From JAAZPT01 sp034180455 (lineage in GTDB: Bacteria; Bacillota; Clostridia; Christensenellales; Aristaeellaceae): a stretch of DNA of 64,000 nt. Under the pieces are notes generated by a model that was not told the DNA's origin, did no database searches, and saw nothing but the letters and a program-made list of their open reading frames with translations. How positions within the stretch are numbered: position 1 is the stretch's first letter; every line of letters starts with the position of its first letter. Made by a program: the position numbers and the translations under genes. Of the stretch, positions 25,693 through 34,155 are shown piece after piece. The stretch covers positions 1-64,000 of the forward strand of contig JAXFOG010000021.1 in NCBI GenBank assembly GCA_034180455.1, read 5' to 3'.

Positions 25693-27900
25693 ATGTTACT
25701 AGAAAAAAATGAGTTCAAATTAGAAAATTTGGCACTCGAGGAGACTCTCTTTCATGTGGCAAATGGCTATTTGGGATTGAGAGCCAATATAGATTTCTGC
25801 AAAAAGGACTATTGCAGAGGTTTGTATATCAATGGATTTTATGATATTAGCGATATAAAATATGGCGAAAGTTTTGTAGGCTTTCCTAAAACAAAGCAAG
25901 GAATATGCAAGCTTGCCGATGTTCAGAGCATGAATATATTTGTAGATGGCAAGCAGCTTTGCATTGATGAAAAAAATGTAAAATCTTATCTGCATAGATA
26001 TGATATGCAAAAAGGCTATACTGAACGCCACTTTAAAATTGCCCTTGAAAAAGGTGATATAGAGATAAATACAAGGCGCCTTGCAAGTTTTGCAAACAGG
26101 CAAGTATTGATGCTGGAATATGAAATAAAGCCATCATTTGATGTAAAAATAGATATAGAGTCTATACTGGACTGTGATGTGAGCAATTTTTCATCAAGCG
26201 ATGATCCTAGAGTGGCAAGTCAGGCAGAAAAGCCACTTGAAATATTGTCTATCAGTGCAGATGGCAATGGTATGGAAGCTATTATGCAAGCAAAGCGCAG
26301 CAAGCTACAATTTGCTTGTTTTGTAACTCACAGCATAAAGCCAGATCATGTAGAAAAACATGAAAAATACGTTAAGTCTTGTTTTGATTTTGATGTAAAG
26401 GCAAATGAGAGCATTACTCTATATAAATTTATTAAACTTAAGGACAGTTTCCATTTTAGCGATGTAGAAATAGATAAGCACTTTGAATGCGCAGAATATT
26501 ACTATAACGAGCAAAAAAAATATCTTGATAATTTTTGGAGCAATAGCAGAATTACTATAAATGGTGATACACAGCTTCAAAACGCTCTTGATTACAGTGT
26601 ATATAGCTTGCTCTGTTCAATAGGTTATGATGAAAAATATTCTGTATCGGCAAAGGGACTTAGTGGAGAGGGTTACGAGGGCCATGTGTTCTGGGACAGC
26701 GAGGTTTACGTAGCTCCACTATTTATTCTAACGGATCCCGAACTTGCAAAAACTCAGCTCTCTTATAGGCACAATATACTGCCGTTTGCAATAGAACAGG
26801 CAAGGTTATTGGGGCATAATGATGGTGCAGTTTATGCATGGCGCAGTATAGAGGGAGCAGAATGCTCTGGATACTTCCCCTCTGGTTCTGCACAGTATCA
26901 TATAAATAACGATATTGCTTATGCTATTATGCAATACTTTTTTGCAAGCTATGATATGGACTTTTTAGAAAACAAGGCATTTGACATACTTCTGGAATGT
27001 TCAAGGTTATGGCTTGATATGGGTCATTACTGTGAAAAAGGATTTTGCATAGATGAAGTGACTGGACCAGACGAATATACCTGCCTAGTAGACAATAACT
27101 TCTATACAAATGTAGGCGCTCAACACACAATGCGCTATCTACTATATGCAGCTGATTTGCTTAAGCAATCTGGAAGAACCAAAAAGCTTGAGAAAATAAG
27201 AGATGGAGAACTTGAGCAAATAAAAAAGGCTGCAGATCTTATGTACATACCTCAGAATAAAATACTGAATATCAATCCTCAAGACGATACTTTCCTTTTC
27301 AAGAAAAAGCTTGATCTATCAAAAATACCAGATGACAAGTTCCCCTTGTTACTGCATTATCATCCACTATTTTTATACAGGCATCAAGTGTGCAAGCAGG
27401 CAGATGTAGTGTTGGCTCATGCTCTATATAGAGATTGCGCAAATCAAGATACGAAGCGAAATAGCTTTAAATATTATGAAAAAATTTGTACCCATGACTC
27501 ATCACTTTCTTTATGTGCATACGCAATAATGGCTGCTCAACTTGGAATGAGCGCACTTGCAGAAAAGTATTTTAAAGCCACTGTGGATCTTGATATAAAC
27601 AACACTCACAAGAACACAATGGATGGAATACATACTGCAAACATGGGTGGCAGCTTCCTTGTAATGAGCAAGGGATTTGCTGGCATATATTTGGATGAAA
27701 ATGGGCTTAGCATTTCTCCTAACATGACAAAAGATATAGATGGTTATAGCTTCAAGATGCAGTACAGAGGTAGAGTTTTAAAGCTTGAAGCAAACAAAAC
27801 ACATTTTTGCATACAGCTGATTTCTGGAGAAAGCGTAAAAATTTATGTGTATGACAAAGAAATTGAGCTTAAAGATAAATATGAATTTGAGATAAAATAA
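25693..27900 (+). CDS. Glycoside hydrolase family 65 disaccharide phosphorylase
   Basis: 735 residues, the usual size for inverting alpha-glucoside phosphorylases (maltose, trehalose, kojibiose or nigerose). The N-terminal super-sandwich domain starts with FHVANGYLGLRANI; the (alpha/alpha)6 barrel has EGHVFWDSEVYVAP near residue 330 and VTGPDEYTCLVDNN, where E461 is the expected general acid; HTANMGG near 644 lies by the phosphate site. It would split a glucodisaccharide with phosphate into beta-glucose 1-phosphate and a sugar. A GGAG site precedes the ATG. Neither a beta-phosphoglucomutase nor a transporter lies beside it; the adjacent HAD enzyme is of a different subclass. Confidence 0.88.
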   Translation: MLLEKNEFKLENLALEETLFHVANGYLGLRANIDFCKKDYCRGLYINGFYDISDIKYGESFVGFPKTKQGICKLADVQSMNIFVDGKQLCIDEKNVKSYLHRYDMQKGYTERHFKIALEKGDIEINTRRLASFANRQVLMLEYEIKPSFDVKIDIESILDCDVSNFSSSDDPRVASQAEKPLEILSISADGNGMEAIMQAKRSKLQFACFVTHSIKPDHVEKHEKYVKSCFDFDVKANESITLYKFIKLKDSFHFSDVEIDKHFECAEYYYNEQKKYLDNFWSNSRITINGDTQLQNALDYSVYSLLCSIGYDEKYSVSAKGLSGEGYEGHVFWDSEVYVAPLFILTDPELAKTQLSYRHNILPFAIEQARLLGHNDGAVYAWRSIEGAECSGYFPSGSAQYHINNDIAYAIMQYFFASYDMDFLENKAFDILLECSRLWLDMGHYCEKGFCIDEVTGPDEYTCLVDNNFYTNVGAQHTMRYLLYAADLLKQSGRTKKLEKIRDGELEQIKKAADLMYIPQNKILNINPQDDTFLFKKKLDLSKIPDDKFPLLLHYHPLFLYRHQVCKQADVVLAHALYRDCANQDTKRNSFKYYEKICTHDSSLSLCAYAIMAAQLGMSALAEKYFKATVDLDINNTHKNTMDGIHTANMGGSFLVMSKGFAGIYLDENGLSISPNMTKDIDGYSFKMQYRGRVLKLEANKTHFCIQLISGESVKIYVYDKEIELKDKYEFEIK

Positions 27901-27987
27901 TATTTATTTATTATTGTATAGTTAAAAAATGCCTGTTAGGCCTAAATGTCGTTAATATAAAATTTTTAAGTTTTTTGTGAATTTGTG

Positions 27988-28016
27988 TTGACAATAAATA
28001 GAATATATAGTATTAT
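27988..28016 (+). promoter_or_regulatory. Promoter of the tRNA operon
   Basis: TTGACA (27988-27993) and TATTAT (28011-28016), spacer 17 bp, about 30 bp before the first tRNA. Strong -35 and an AT-rich upstream tract fit a stable-RNA promoter. Confidence 0.8.
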
Positions 28017-28046
28017 ATTGCTTGTCGCAACGAGATTACTCGTTCA

Positions 28047-28125
<79 letters not shown>

Positions 28126-28127
28126 TT

Positions 28128-28203
28128 TGACTCCTTGGTCAAGCGGTTAAGACATCGCCCTTTCACGGCGGTAACACGGGTTCAAGTCCCGTAGGAGTCA
28201 CCA
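28128..28203 (+). tRNA. tRNA-Glu (anticodon TTC)
   Basis: 76 nt with CCA encoded. Acceptor TGACTCC pairs with GGAGTCA, the anticodon loop is CTTTCAC, and the T-loop is TTCAAGT. Confidence 0.95.
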
Positions 28204-28231
28204 TTTTTTCCTTGCAAGTAGCCTTGCATAG

Positions 28232-28308
28232 GGGCCTTTAGCTCAGTTGGTTAGAGCAACCGGCTCATAACCGGTTTGTCCGGGGTTCGAGTCCCTGAAG
28301 GCCCACCA
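28232..28308 (+). tRNA. tRNA-Met (anticodon CAT)
   Basis: 77 nt with CCA encoded. Acceptor GGGCCTT pairs with AAGGCCC and the anticodon loop is CTCATAA. The anticodon stem lacks the three G-C pairs typical of initiator tRNA, so an elongator (or a tRNA-Ile2 substrate of TilS) is more likely. Confidence 0.93.
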
Positions 28309-28311
28309 TTT

Positions 28312-28388
28312 GGCCAGATAGTTCAGTTGGTTAGAATGCCAGCCTGTCACGCTGGAGGTCGAGGGTTCGAGCCCCTTTCTGGTCGCCA
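28312..28388 (+). tRNA. tRNA-Asp (anticodon GTC)
   Basis: 77 nt ending GCCA. Acceptor GGCCAGA pairs with TCTGGTC and the anticodon loop is CTGTCAC. Confidence 0.96.
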
Positions 28389-28392
28389 AGCC

Positions 28393-28468
28393 GCCGGCAT
28401 AGCTCAGTTGGTAGAGCAGCTGATTTGTAATCAGCAGGTCGTAAGTTCGAGTCTTATTGCCGGCTCCA
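28393..28468 (+). tRNA. tRNA-Thr (anticodon TGT)
   Basis: 76 nt ending TCCA. Acceptor GCCGGCA pairs with TGCCGGC and the anticodon loop is TTTGTAA. Confidence 0.96.
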
Positions 28469-28471
28469 CGT

Positions 28472-28556
<85 letters not shown>

Positions 28557-28559
28557 GAT

Positions 28560-28616
28560 AATGACCGATATTATCGGTCATTTTTTATGCATAAATTCCA
28601 TTTGTACTTTGAAAAA
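28560..28616 (+). repeat. 57-bp direct repeat, left copy (tRNA-operon terminator)
   Basis: The first 29 bases are a terminator: AATGACCGATA pairs with TATCGGTCATT and is followed by six T residues, ending the tRNA operon. The full 57 bp recur without a mismatch at 33781-33837. The copies diverge sharply right after (TGTTT versus CACTT), and on the left one mismatch separates them from a short shared AGA. Confidence 0.92.
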
Positions 28617-28722
28617 TGTTTAAAAAAGTCGCTTGACGGAAAATATGCATTCGCGGTAGAAATATCCACATATTCGTGATATAATGAATTCCAAATGATG
28701 CGATTAGTAACAGTAATCAGAT

Positions 28723-28935
28723 ATGGCTGTTAGCTACAAGAAGTTATTTCATATTTTGATTATCAGAAATATTTCTCTTGCACAGTTTCAGAAAGAAGCT
28801 GGCTACAGTGCAAATATCTTCACATGCTTCAGAAAAGATATGTATGTTTCACTTGCATCTGTGGAGGAAATTTGCAATTTTCTGAATTGCTAGGTGGATG
28901 AAATCGTGGAGTTTGTTCCGCAAGAAAACGAATAA
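28723..28935 (+). pseudogene. Small Cro/C1-type HTH regulator with an in-frame stop
   Basis: Starting at ATG 28723 the frame reads MAVSYKKLFHILIIRNISL...SANIFTCFRKDMYVSLASVEEICNFLNC, then TAG at 28891-28893, then VDEIVEFVPQENE and TAA at 28933. Without the TAG this is a 70-residue protein of the short Xre-type regulators that often precede methyltransferase genes. The stop removes the last 14 residues. An extended -10 box (TGATATAAT, 28678-28685) stands upstream. It may be a recent knockout or encode a slightly shortened, still functional 56-residue protein, as the HTH core is intact. Confidence 0.7.
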
Positions 28936-29048
28936 CTCTGCATATTAATTATGGGCCAACGATCCATCGTCTGATGGTGCTAACAAAAGAGCGTATGCTC
29001 AAGGCCAAAATTACAAGTGTGGTGGCATTTGAATGCCAAGGAGGACTT

Positions 29049-30266
29049 ATGGAAAAAACAATATGTGAATTATTTGCGGGTGTCGGAGGATTCAGACTTG
29101 GATTTGACCGACTTGATTCTGGTTGGAAAACCACGTGGTTCTCACAGTGGGAACCTGGAGCCAGAACACAATGGGCGCATGATTGTTATGTTGCTCATTT
29201 CGGCGATTCGTTAGATTTGAATGGAGAATCCCATACAGGCGAAGATATAGGCACTGTAGATAAGAATACTATTCCTAATCATACACTGCTTGTCGGAGGA
29301 TTCCCCTGTCAGGATTATAGCGTTGCGCATTCCCTTGCATCTGCAAAGGGCATAGAGGGTAAAAAAGGTGTTCTGTGGTGGCAAATTAGAGATACTCTGA
29401 TTGCAAAGAAAGCTCCGTTTTGCATTTTTGAAAATGTTGATAGATTGCTTAAATCTCCTGCAAGCCAGCGCGGTCGTGACTTTGGTGTAATATTAGCCTG
29501 CTTAAACGAATTAGGATATGCAGTGGAATGGAGAGTAATAAATGCAGCAACATATGGTGCTGCGCAGAGAAGGCGAAGAACTTTCATCTTTGCATATAAG
29601 CCTAGTACTGCTTATGCTGAAAGAATGTCTTCTATTCCAGCAATAGATATTGTTAGCTCGAAGGGATTATTCGCTATAGGATTCCCAATTGAGCCTGTAA
29701 AGAATCTATCTAAAACATTTCTTCCGAGTGATATCATTGAGGTATCAGATACCTTTAAGTTTGGCTTTGAAAATGCAGGATTTATGAAAGATGGGAATAT
29801 TTATACTACAGCAGTCAAAGAGCTTGAAGAAAAGCCTACCTTTTTGGGGTCTATACTTGAATCTAATGTGGATGAAAAATACTACATAACAACAGAAAAA
29901 ATGCCTAAGTGGATATACATGAAGGGAGCCAAAAAAATCCCTCGTAAGTCTGCCAACGGACATGACTATGTTTTTTCGGAGGGTCCAATAGCCTTTCCAG
30001 ATCCATGGGACAGACCAAGCAGAACGATGTTGACAAGTGAAAGTACTATGAATAGGAGTACACATATTGTATCTGATCCAGGAACTGGAAAACTGAGATT
30101 GCTTACACCATTAGAGGCGGAAAGATTACAGGGCTTTGATGATAATTGGACCGATACGGGAATGCCTCCTAGAATGAGATATTTTTGTATGGGCAATGCA
30201 TTAGTTGTTCCTATGATAACGAGAATGGGAAAAGTTCTGGATGATATTATAATCGCAGAGCCTTAA
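29049..30266 (+). CDS. C5-cytosine DNA methyltransferase (type II, probably GATC)
   Basis: 405 residues from the ATG at 29049, which follows GGAGGA at 29039-29045; the longer frame lacks a ribosome site. Motif I FAGVGGFRLGF (9-19), motif IV GGFPCQDYS with catalytic C87, motif VI ENVDRLL (128), motif VIII QRRRRTF and the late motifs PLEAERLQGF and GNALVVPMI are all in order, with the target-recognition domain between VIII and IX. It would methylate the cytosine of the site cut by the endonuclease encoded 47 bp downstream. Specificity for GATC is inferred from that partner. Confidence 0.92.
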   Translation: MEKTICELFAGVGGFRLGFDRLDSGWKTTWFSQWEPGARTQWAHDCYVAHFGDSLDLNGESHTGEDIGTVDKNTIPNHTLLVGGFPCQDYSVAHSLASAKGIEGKKGVLWWQIRDTLIAKKAPFCIFENVDRLLKSPASQRGRDFGVILACLNELGYAVEWRVINAATYGAAQRRRRTFIFAYKPSTAYAERMSSIPAIDIVSSKGLFAIGFPIEPVKNLSKTFLPSDIIEVSDTFKFGFENAGFMKDGNIYTTAVKELEEKPTFLGSILESNVDEKYYITTEKMPKWIYMKGAKKIPRKSANGHDYVFSEGPIAFPDPWDRPSRTMLTSESTMNRSTHIVSDPGTGKLRLLTPLEAERLQGFDDNWTDTGMPPRMRYFCMGNALVVPMITRMGKVLDDIIIAEP

Positions 30267-30313
30267 TATTTTATATATTCTTTGTATCAATCTTCATGAT
30301 TAGGAGACAGTAA

Positions 30314-31693
30314 ATGCGAGGTACTGAATATAAAACTAAAGAAGCTATCTTGCAACGTGCGCAAGAAGCTATAGGAATCCCACTTAAAAAAATAGACACC
30401 ACTGGTAGGCTTTTGACTGGAAAAGGAGCTATTGGTACAGTAATTGAGGAAAGTTGGTTCGGATATCATCCTAATAGTGAATCTTCCCCTGATTTTCCCG
30501 AGGCAGGTGTCGAGCTAAAAGTCACTCCTTATTTAAGAAAGCGAAGCGGTATTACTGCAAAGGAAAGACTTGTCTGCAATATCATTAATTATATGGATGA
30601 ATATAGAAAAACTTTTGAGGATAGTTCATTTTGGCATAAATGTGAAACAATGCTTCTTATGTCATATGAACACCAGCATGATGTTCCTAAATATGATTAT
30701 AAAATTGATAAGGCAATTCTATTTAGCTTTCCCACAGAGGATTTAATAATAATCAAACAAGATTGGGAGAAAATAATTAGAAAAATCCGTTCCGGTGAAG
30801 CACACCTTATCACGGAAGGTGATACACTTTATCTAGCCGCTTGTACAAAAGGTACAACAGCAGCCACATCAATGAGAAAGCAGCCGTTCTCACATATACT
30901 GGCAAAGCAACGCGCCTACTCTCTAAAATCATCATATATGACTCATATTCTCCGAGCGTATGTGTTCGGAGATGCAATAGACGAGCATATTATTAAGGAT
31001 TGGCATGAATTGATTAGTACTGATTTTGAGTCATATGTTATTGCTAAGGTATCACCGTATATCGGGAAAACGCAGGTTCAGCTAAAAAGTCTCTTCAATA
31101 TTGAATCAACTGCAAAAAATTTAAATGAAATCCTTCTGGCTAAAATGCTTGGTGTAACTGGAAAAATCGCATATACAGATGAATTTCAAAGTGCAAATAT
31201 TATTCCCAAAACTATCAGGGTCCAGCGTAATGGCCATATTAAGGAAAGTATGTCATTTCCCACATTTAAATTCACAGAAATTATTAATGAGACATGGGAG
31301 GAAAGTAAATTACGAGAATACCTTGAACCTGCTAAATTTCTATTTGTAATATTTCATGAAAACAGGAACGGAGAGTATGTTTTTGAAAGGCTGAAGTTTT
31401 GGAATATCCCAATGCAAGACTTGGAGGAAGTCCACAACGTGTGGTCCAGAACTGTTCAGATAATAAAAGACGGTGTGGTTCTAACTTTTGATGGAAGAGT
31501 TACGCATAACAATTTCCCAAAATCAACCGAAAGTAGTGTATCGCATATCCGCCCTCACGCGAAAAATTTAAATGATACATATCCCCTACCAGACGGTCGT
31601 GAGATGCCAAAACAGTGTTTCTGGTTTAATAGAGAATATGTTGAGAGTATTATCTTTGATCAAAAAGATACAACTTCTAAATATTCGCCTTGA
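30314..31693 (+). CDS. Sau3AI/MutH-family type II restriction endonuclease
   Basis: 459 residues, close to Sau3AI in length. The N-terminal domain carries the MutH-type catalytic motif: D60, then E67-x-K69 (PDFPEAGVELKV), with E45/E46 upstream as in MutH. The C-terminal half is a second MutH-like, allosteric domain in Sau3AI. The family cuts GATC independently of adenine methylation and is blocked by cytosine methylation, consistent with the adjacent C5-methyltransferase. A weak AGGAG site precedes the ATG at 30314. Confidence 0.88.
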   Translation: MRGTEYKTKEAILQRAQEAIGIPLKKIDTTGRLLTGKGAIGTVIEESWFGYHPNSESSPDFPEAGVELKVTPYLRKRSGITAKERLVCNIINYMDEYRKTFEDSSFWHKCETMLLMSYEHQHDVPKYDYKIDKAILFSFPTEDLIIIKQDWEKIIRKIRSGEAHLITEGDTLYLAACTKGTTAATSMRKQPFSHILAKQRAYSLKSSYMTHILRAYVFGDAIDEHIIKDWHELISTDFESYVIAKVSPYIGKTQVQLKSLFNIESTAKNLNEILLAKMLGVTGKIAYTDEFQSANIIPKTIRVQRNGHIKESMSFPTFKFTEIINETWEESKLREYLEPAKFLFVIFHENRNGEYVFERLKFWNIPMQDLEEVHNVWSRTVQIIKDGVVLTFDGRVTHNNFPKSTESSVSHIRPHAKNLNDTYPLPDGREMPKQCFWFNREYVESIIFDQKDTTSKYSP

Positions 31694-31733
31694 AGGTGGC
31701 TGAATCGGCAAACGAATAAAAAAAGTACGGAAT

Positions 31734-31760
31734 AGTCTAATTAGACTGTAAAAGTATAAT
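31734..31760 (+). promoter_or_regulatory. Palindromic operator over the AIPR promoter
   Basis: The perfect 14-bp palindrome AGTCTAATTAGACT (31734-31747) ends 7 bp before a TATAAT box (31755-31760), so it covers the expected -35 region and part of the spacer. AGTC/GACT half-sites recall controller-protein boxes of restriction systems. Confidence 0.5.
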
Positions 31761-31807
31761 TTCCATAGTTTTATATAAAATCAATAACCAGAAAGGATGT
31801 AGATGTA

Positions 31808-33598
31808 ATGTCAGATTTCAGAAAGCAAATACAGGAGGACTTCGTAGATTACAGAGAACATTATCCAAATGTCGAAAATATCAACAAGGATGAATGGTCT
31901 TTTAACTTTTGGGTTTTAGATAAATTGTTTTCTATTGATGAGGATGTAATTGAAGAAAACATTATAGATTACGATGATAAAGGAATAGATTGTTTTGTAT
32001 GGCATGAAGATTTGCACGATTTATATTTGATACAAAATAAATACTACTCTGATTCTACAACGTTATCAAATTCTTATATACAGAATGATTTTCTTACACG
32101 TGCAATAGGTGCTCTTGAAAAAGGAACATATACACGAAGCAAAACCCTTCAAGACATATATAATAAATTTCACCTAGAAGATGATTTTAGTATTCATTTT
32201 TATTTATACGTAACCAATAACATCTCAAAATCTAAAGTAGTAACAGATGGCATTGCTTCATTTAATGAAAAATATGCATCAAAGCACTTTGATGCGAAGA
32301 TTTTCTCCCTTGATGAAATTGAAGAACTCTACTATAATGAACCACTAAAAGATAAGAAGTCGTTCAAATATACGATTAAAACCATAAATAAAGGAACTAT
32401 TTTAAATGTGGATAATTCTGCTTATAAAATGACTTTGGCTTTGGATGCAAAGTATGTTCTTGCGCCTGTCACGGTTATTCATGAAATGTATAAACAAGCC
32501 GAAAAGCAAAAATATCCTCTTTTTGATGAAAACATACGTGAGTATTTAGGCTCAACTGGTGCAGTAAACAAAAAAATAGTTGCTACACTAAAAGATCGTG
32601 ACGATAGAAAGAATTTCTTCTTTTACAATAATGGTATAACAATGATTGTCAGTGATATGTCATCTGATAAAATGGCTGGAACCATGCGCGAATTTGAGGT
32701 TTCAAATCCACAAATTGTAAATGGATGTCAAACCGTTAGTACTATACATGAAACTCTTTCGAGTTTGCCAGAAGCTACTCTCGAAAAGGAGTTTGAAAAT
32801 ACGTATGTTATGGTAAAAATATTAAAGATTCCATCAAATGATGATAGCTTAAAAGAATTGTATCGGAACATCGTTACATACAACAATTCTCAGAACTCTA
32901 TAAATGAGAAAACTTTCACAGCTGTACAAGACGTATTTAGACACATACAAGCGGAATTTGAATGGCGTGGATTCTTGGTTTGTATTAAACAAAGCGATAA
33001 GAACACATTTAGTACAAAGTATAAAACTGCAACATCTCTCTTGAATAATAACAGTAAAGCTTTACAAAAATTTGGTCTAACAAGCCACACAAAGACGAAA
33101 GACTTTATGATTGATTTGGAAAAGCTTTTGCAGGTATTCTTAGCCTTTGTCAGTACTCCGCAAGATGCGATTCAAAACAAATCAAAGCTTTTAAAAGATC
33201 AAAGTATTCAAAATCAAAAGGTTGTAGATTTTATTAAGAACACTGATTCAACATCTAATGATTTGTTCAATATATTTATGTTATACACGCGAGCCGAACA
33301 AGAAAAGAAGAATAATCCAGATGGTAAAATTCCTAACCCATTCTACTTGGTATACTGCTTTGCTAATTATGAATGTAACAATGACGCATCACAGATATCA
33401 AAATTATTAAATTCCCCTGAAGCTATAAACGGAATAATAAAAAAGTATACACTAGTAATTAAGCTTTACCATAAAAAGTGGGTTGAAAAGAATCCTGGTC
33501 ATGAGTATAACGACATGATTAAGGCTGCGGTAGATTTACCTTTACTTAAACAATGCAAGTCGGATGCAGAAGATATGCTATCATTATTTTCAAATTAA
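31808..33598 (+). CDS. AIPR-family abortive-infection phage-resistance protein
   Basis: 596 residues. The diagnostic AIPR block reads FFFYNNGITMIVSD followed by NPQIVNGCQTVSTIHETL (about residues 275-320), then YNNSQNSINEKTF. The N-terminal 150 residues, with IDYDDKGIDCFVWHEDLHDLYLIQNKYY, look like a restriction-endonuclease-like fold (D...QNKY in place of E-x-K). AIPR proteins accompany restriction-modification genes and act as phage abortive-infection effectors, mechanism poorly known. An AAAGGATG-type ribosome site precedes the ATG. Transcribed from the palindrome-covered promoter. Confidence 0.85.
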   Translation: MSDFRKQIQEDFVDYREHYPNVENINKDEWSFNFWVLDKLFSIDEDVIEENIIDYDDKGIDCFVWHEDLHDLYLIQNKYYSDSTTLSNSYIQNDFLTRAIGALEKGTYTRSKTLQDIYNKFHLEDDFSIHFYLYVTNNISKSKVVTDGIASFNEKYASKHFDAKIFSLDEIEELYYNEPLKDKKSFKYTIKTINKGTILNVDNSAYKMTLALDAKYVLAPVTVIHEMYKQAEKQKYPLFDENIREYLGSTGAVNKKIVATLKDRDDRKNFFFYNNGITMIVSDMSSDKMAGTMREFEVSNPQIVNGCQTVSTIHETLSSLPEATLEKEFENTYVMVKILKIPSNDDSLKELYRNIVTYNNSQNSINEKTFTAVQDVFRHIQAEFEWRGFLVCIKQSDKNTFSTKYKTATSLLNNNSKALQKFGLTSHTKTKDFMIDLEKLLQVFLAFVSTPQDAIQNKSKLLKDQSIQNQKVVDFIKNTDSTSNDLFNIFMLYTRAEQEKKNNPDGKIPNPFYLVYCFANYECNNDASQISKLLNSPEAINGIIKKYTLVIKLYHKKWVEKNPGHEYNDMIKAAVDLPLLKQCKSDAEDMLSLFSN

Positions 33599-33650
33599 TA
33601 ATGCAAGGCTACATAAAAACACTTCATTGATTTTACATTCTTTCGATTAT

Positions 33651-33703
33651 CTTAACCTACAGTTTATGAAGCACCGAAAACTTAACCTGTGGTTTATAAA
33701 GCA
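33651..33703 (+). repeat. Pair of 23-bp direct repeats near the island's right end
   Basis: Bases 33651-33673 and 33681-33703 match at 19 of 23 positions (CTTAACCT...GTTTAT.AAGCA) with a 30-bp period. Each unit contains an AACC/GGTT-like dyad. They lie between the AIPR stop and the right 57-bp repeat and could be protein-binding sites. Confidence 0.55.
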
Positions 33704-33780
33704 GAGTCAATAGAAAGCAAAATGCACCCTATATAATATCAGCGTGTGCATTGTCTCAATCATGGTGTGATACTATAGAC

Positions 33781-33837
33781 AATGACCGATATTATCGGTC
33801 ATTTTTTATGCATAAATTCCATTTGTACTTTGAAAAA
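33781..33837 (+). repeat. 57-bp direct repeat, right copy
   Basis: Identical over 57 bp to 28560-28616, including the complete terminator hairpin and T-run. No RNA gene precedes it here, so its terminator serves no visible tRNA, supporting origin by insertion or duplication. Confidence 0.92.
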
Positions 33838-33851
33838 CACTTATAAAAAAG

Positions 33852-33872
33852 GGAGCCGTAAATTACGGCTCC
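33852..33872 (-). terminator. Terminator of the HTH gene
   Basis: GGAGCCGT and ACGGCTCC form the stem; on the minus strand it runs into CCTTTTTT. It overlaps the last codons and stop of the HTH gene at 33863. Confidence 0.75.
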
Positions 33873-34087
33873 TTTTCTATAAGGCTTATAAGGTCGCTGA
33901 GATTAATATTCAATGCTTCAGCTATGCTCCAAATCGTGTCTGTACGTGGGATTTTTTTGCCCAGCTCTATCATAGCAAGATGGCTTCGCGCAATTCCAGA
34001 TAATGCAGACAAGGTTTCTTGTGATAATCCACGATCTATGCGCAGTCTGCTTATCACAATTCCTAATTTTTTTCTGTTATAAGGCAT
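33863..34087 (-). CDS. XRE-family HTH regulator
   Basis: 74 residues from the ATG at 34087, which follows AGGAGGAAAAT; the upstream frame is excluded by lack of a ribosome site. It is almost entirely a Cro/C1-type HTH domain: LGIVISRLRIDRGLSQETLSALSGIARSHLAMIELGKKIPRTDTIWSIAEAL. Such small proteins repress their own promoters. Three TAACAG half-sites and a tandem repeat array lie upstream (34111-34295). Confidence 0.85.
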   Translation of the reverse strand: MPYNRKKLGIVISRLRIDRGLSQETLSALSGIARSHLAMIELGKKIPRTDTIWSIAEALNINLSDLISLIEKEP

Positions 34088-34110
34088 TATTTTCCTCCTT
34101 TTTGCCTCTA

Positions 34111-34152
34111 TAACAGGGCTTGCTACTGTTACAAAGGCGAACTTCATAACAG
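34111..34152 (-). promoter_or_regulatory. Candidate autoregulatory operator of the HTH gene
   Basis: TAACAG (34111-34116) and CTGTTA (34126-34131) form an inverted repeat with a 9-bp centre, and a third TAACAG is at 34147-34152. The position, 24-65 bp upstream of the start codon, fits an operator. Confidence 0.45.
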
Positions 34153-34155
34153 TGC

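Larger units (their letters stand above)
28560..33837. mobile_element. Defence island bounded by 57-bp direct repeats
   Basis: The interval between the two perfect 57-bp repeats, 28617-33780, is 5,164 bp and contains a broken HTH gene, a C5-cytosine methyltransferase, a Sau3AI-like endonuclease and an AIPR protein, all on the plus strand. The repeats behave as attL/attR-like junctions created by insertion into the tRNA-array terminator: removing one copy and the interior would rejoin tRNA-Tyr, the terminator and the HTH gene at 33863. No integrase, transposase or relaxase is encoded inside, so mobility in trans or past recombination is implied. The mechanism is inference; the repeats are direct observation. 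Confidence 0.75.

Noticed and set aside
29049..31693. MutH mismatch-repair nuclease with Dam
   Set aside because: The partner is a C5-cytosine methyltransferase, not an adenine one, and the nuclease has the double length of Sau3AI.
28560..33837. Prophage or integrative conjugative element
   Set aside because: No integrase, structural, replication or transfer genes are present; only a four-gene defence cargo lies between the repeats.
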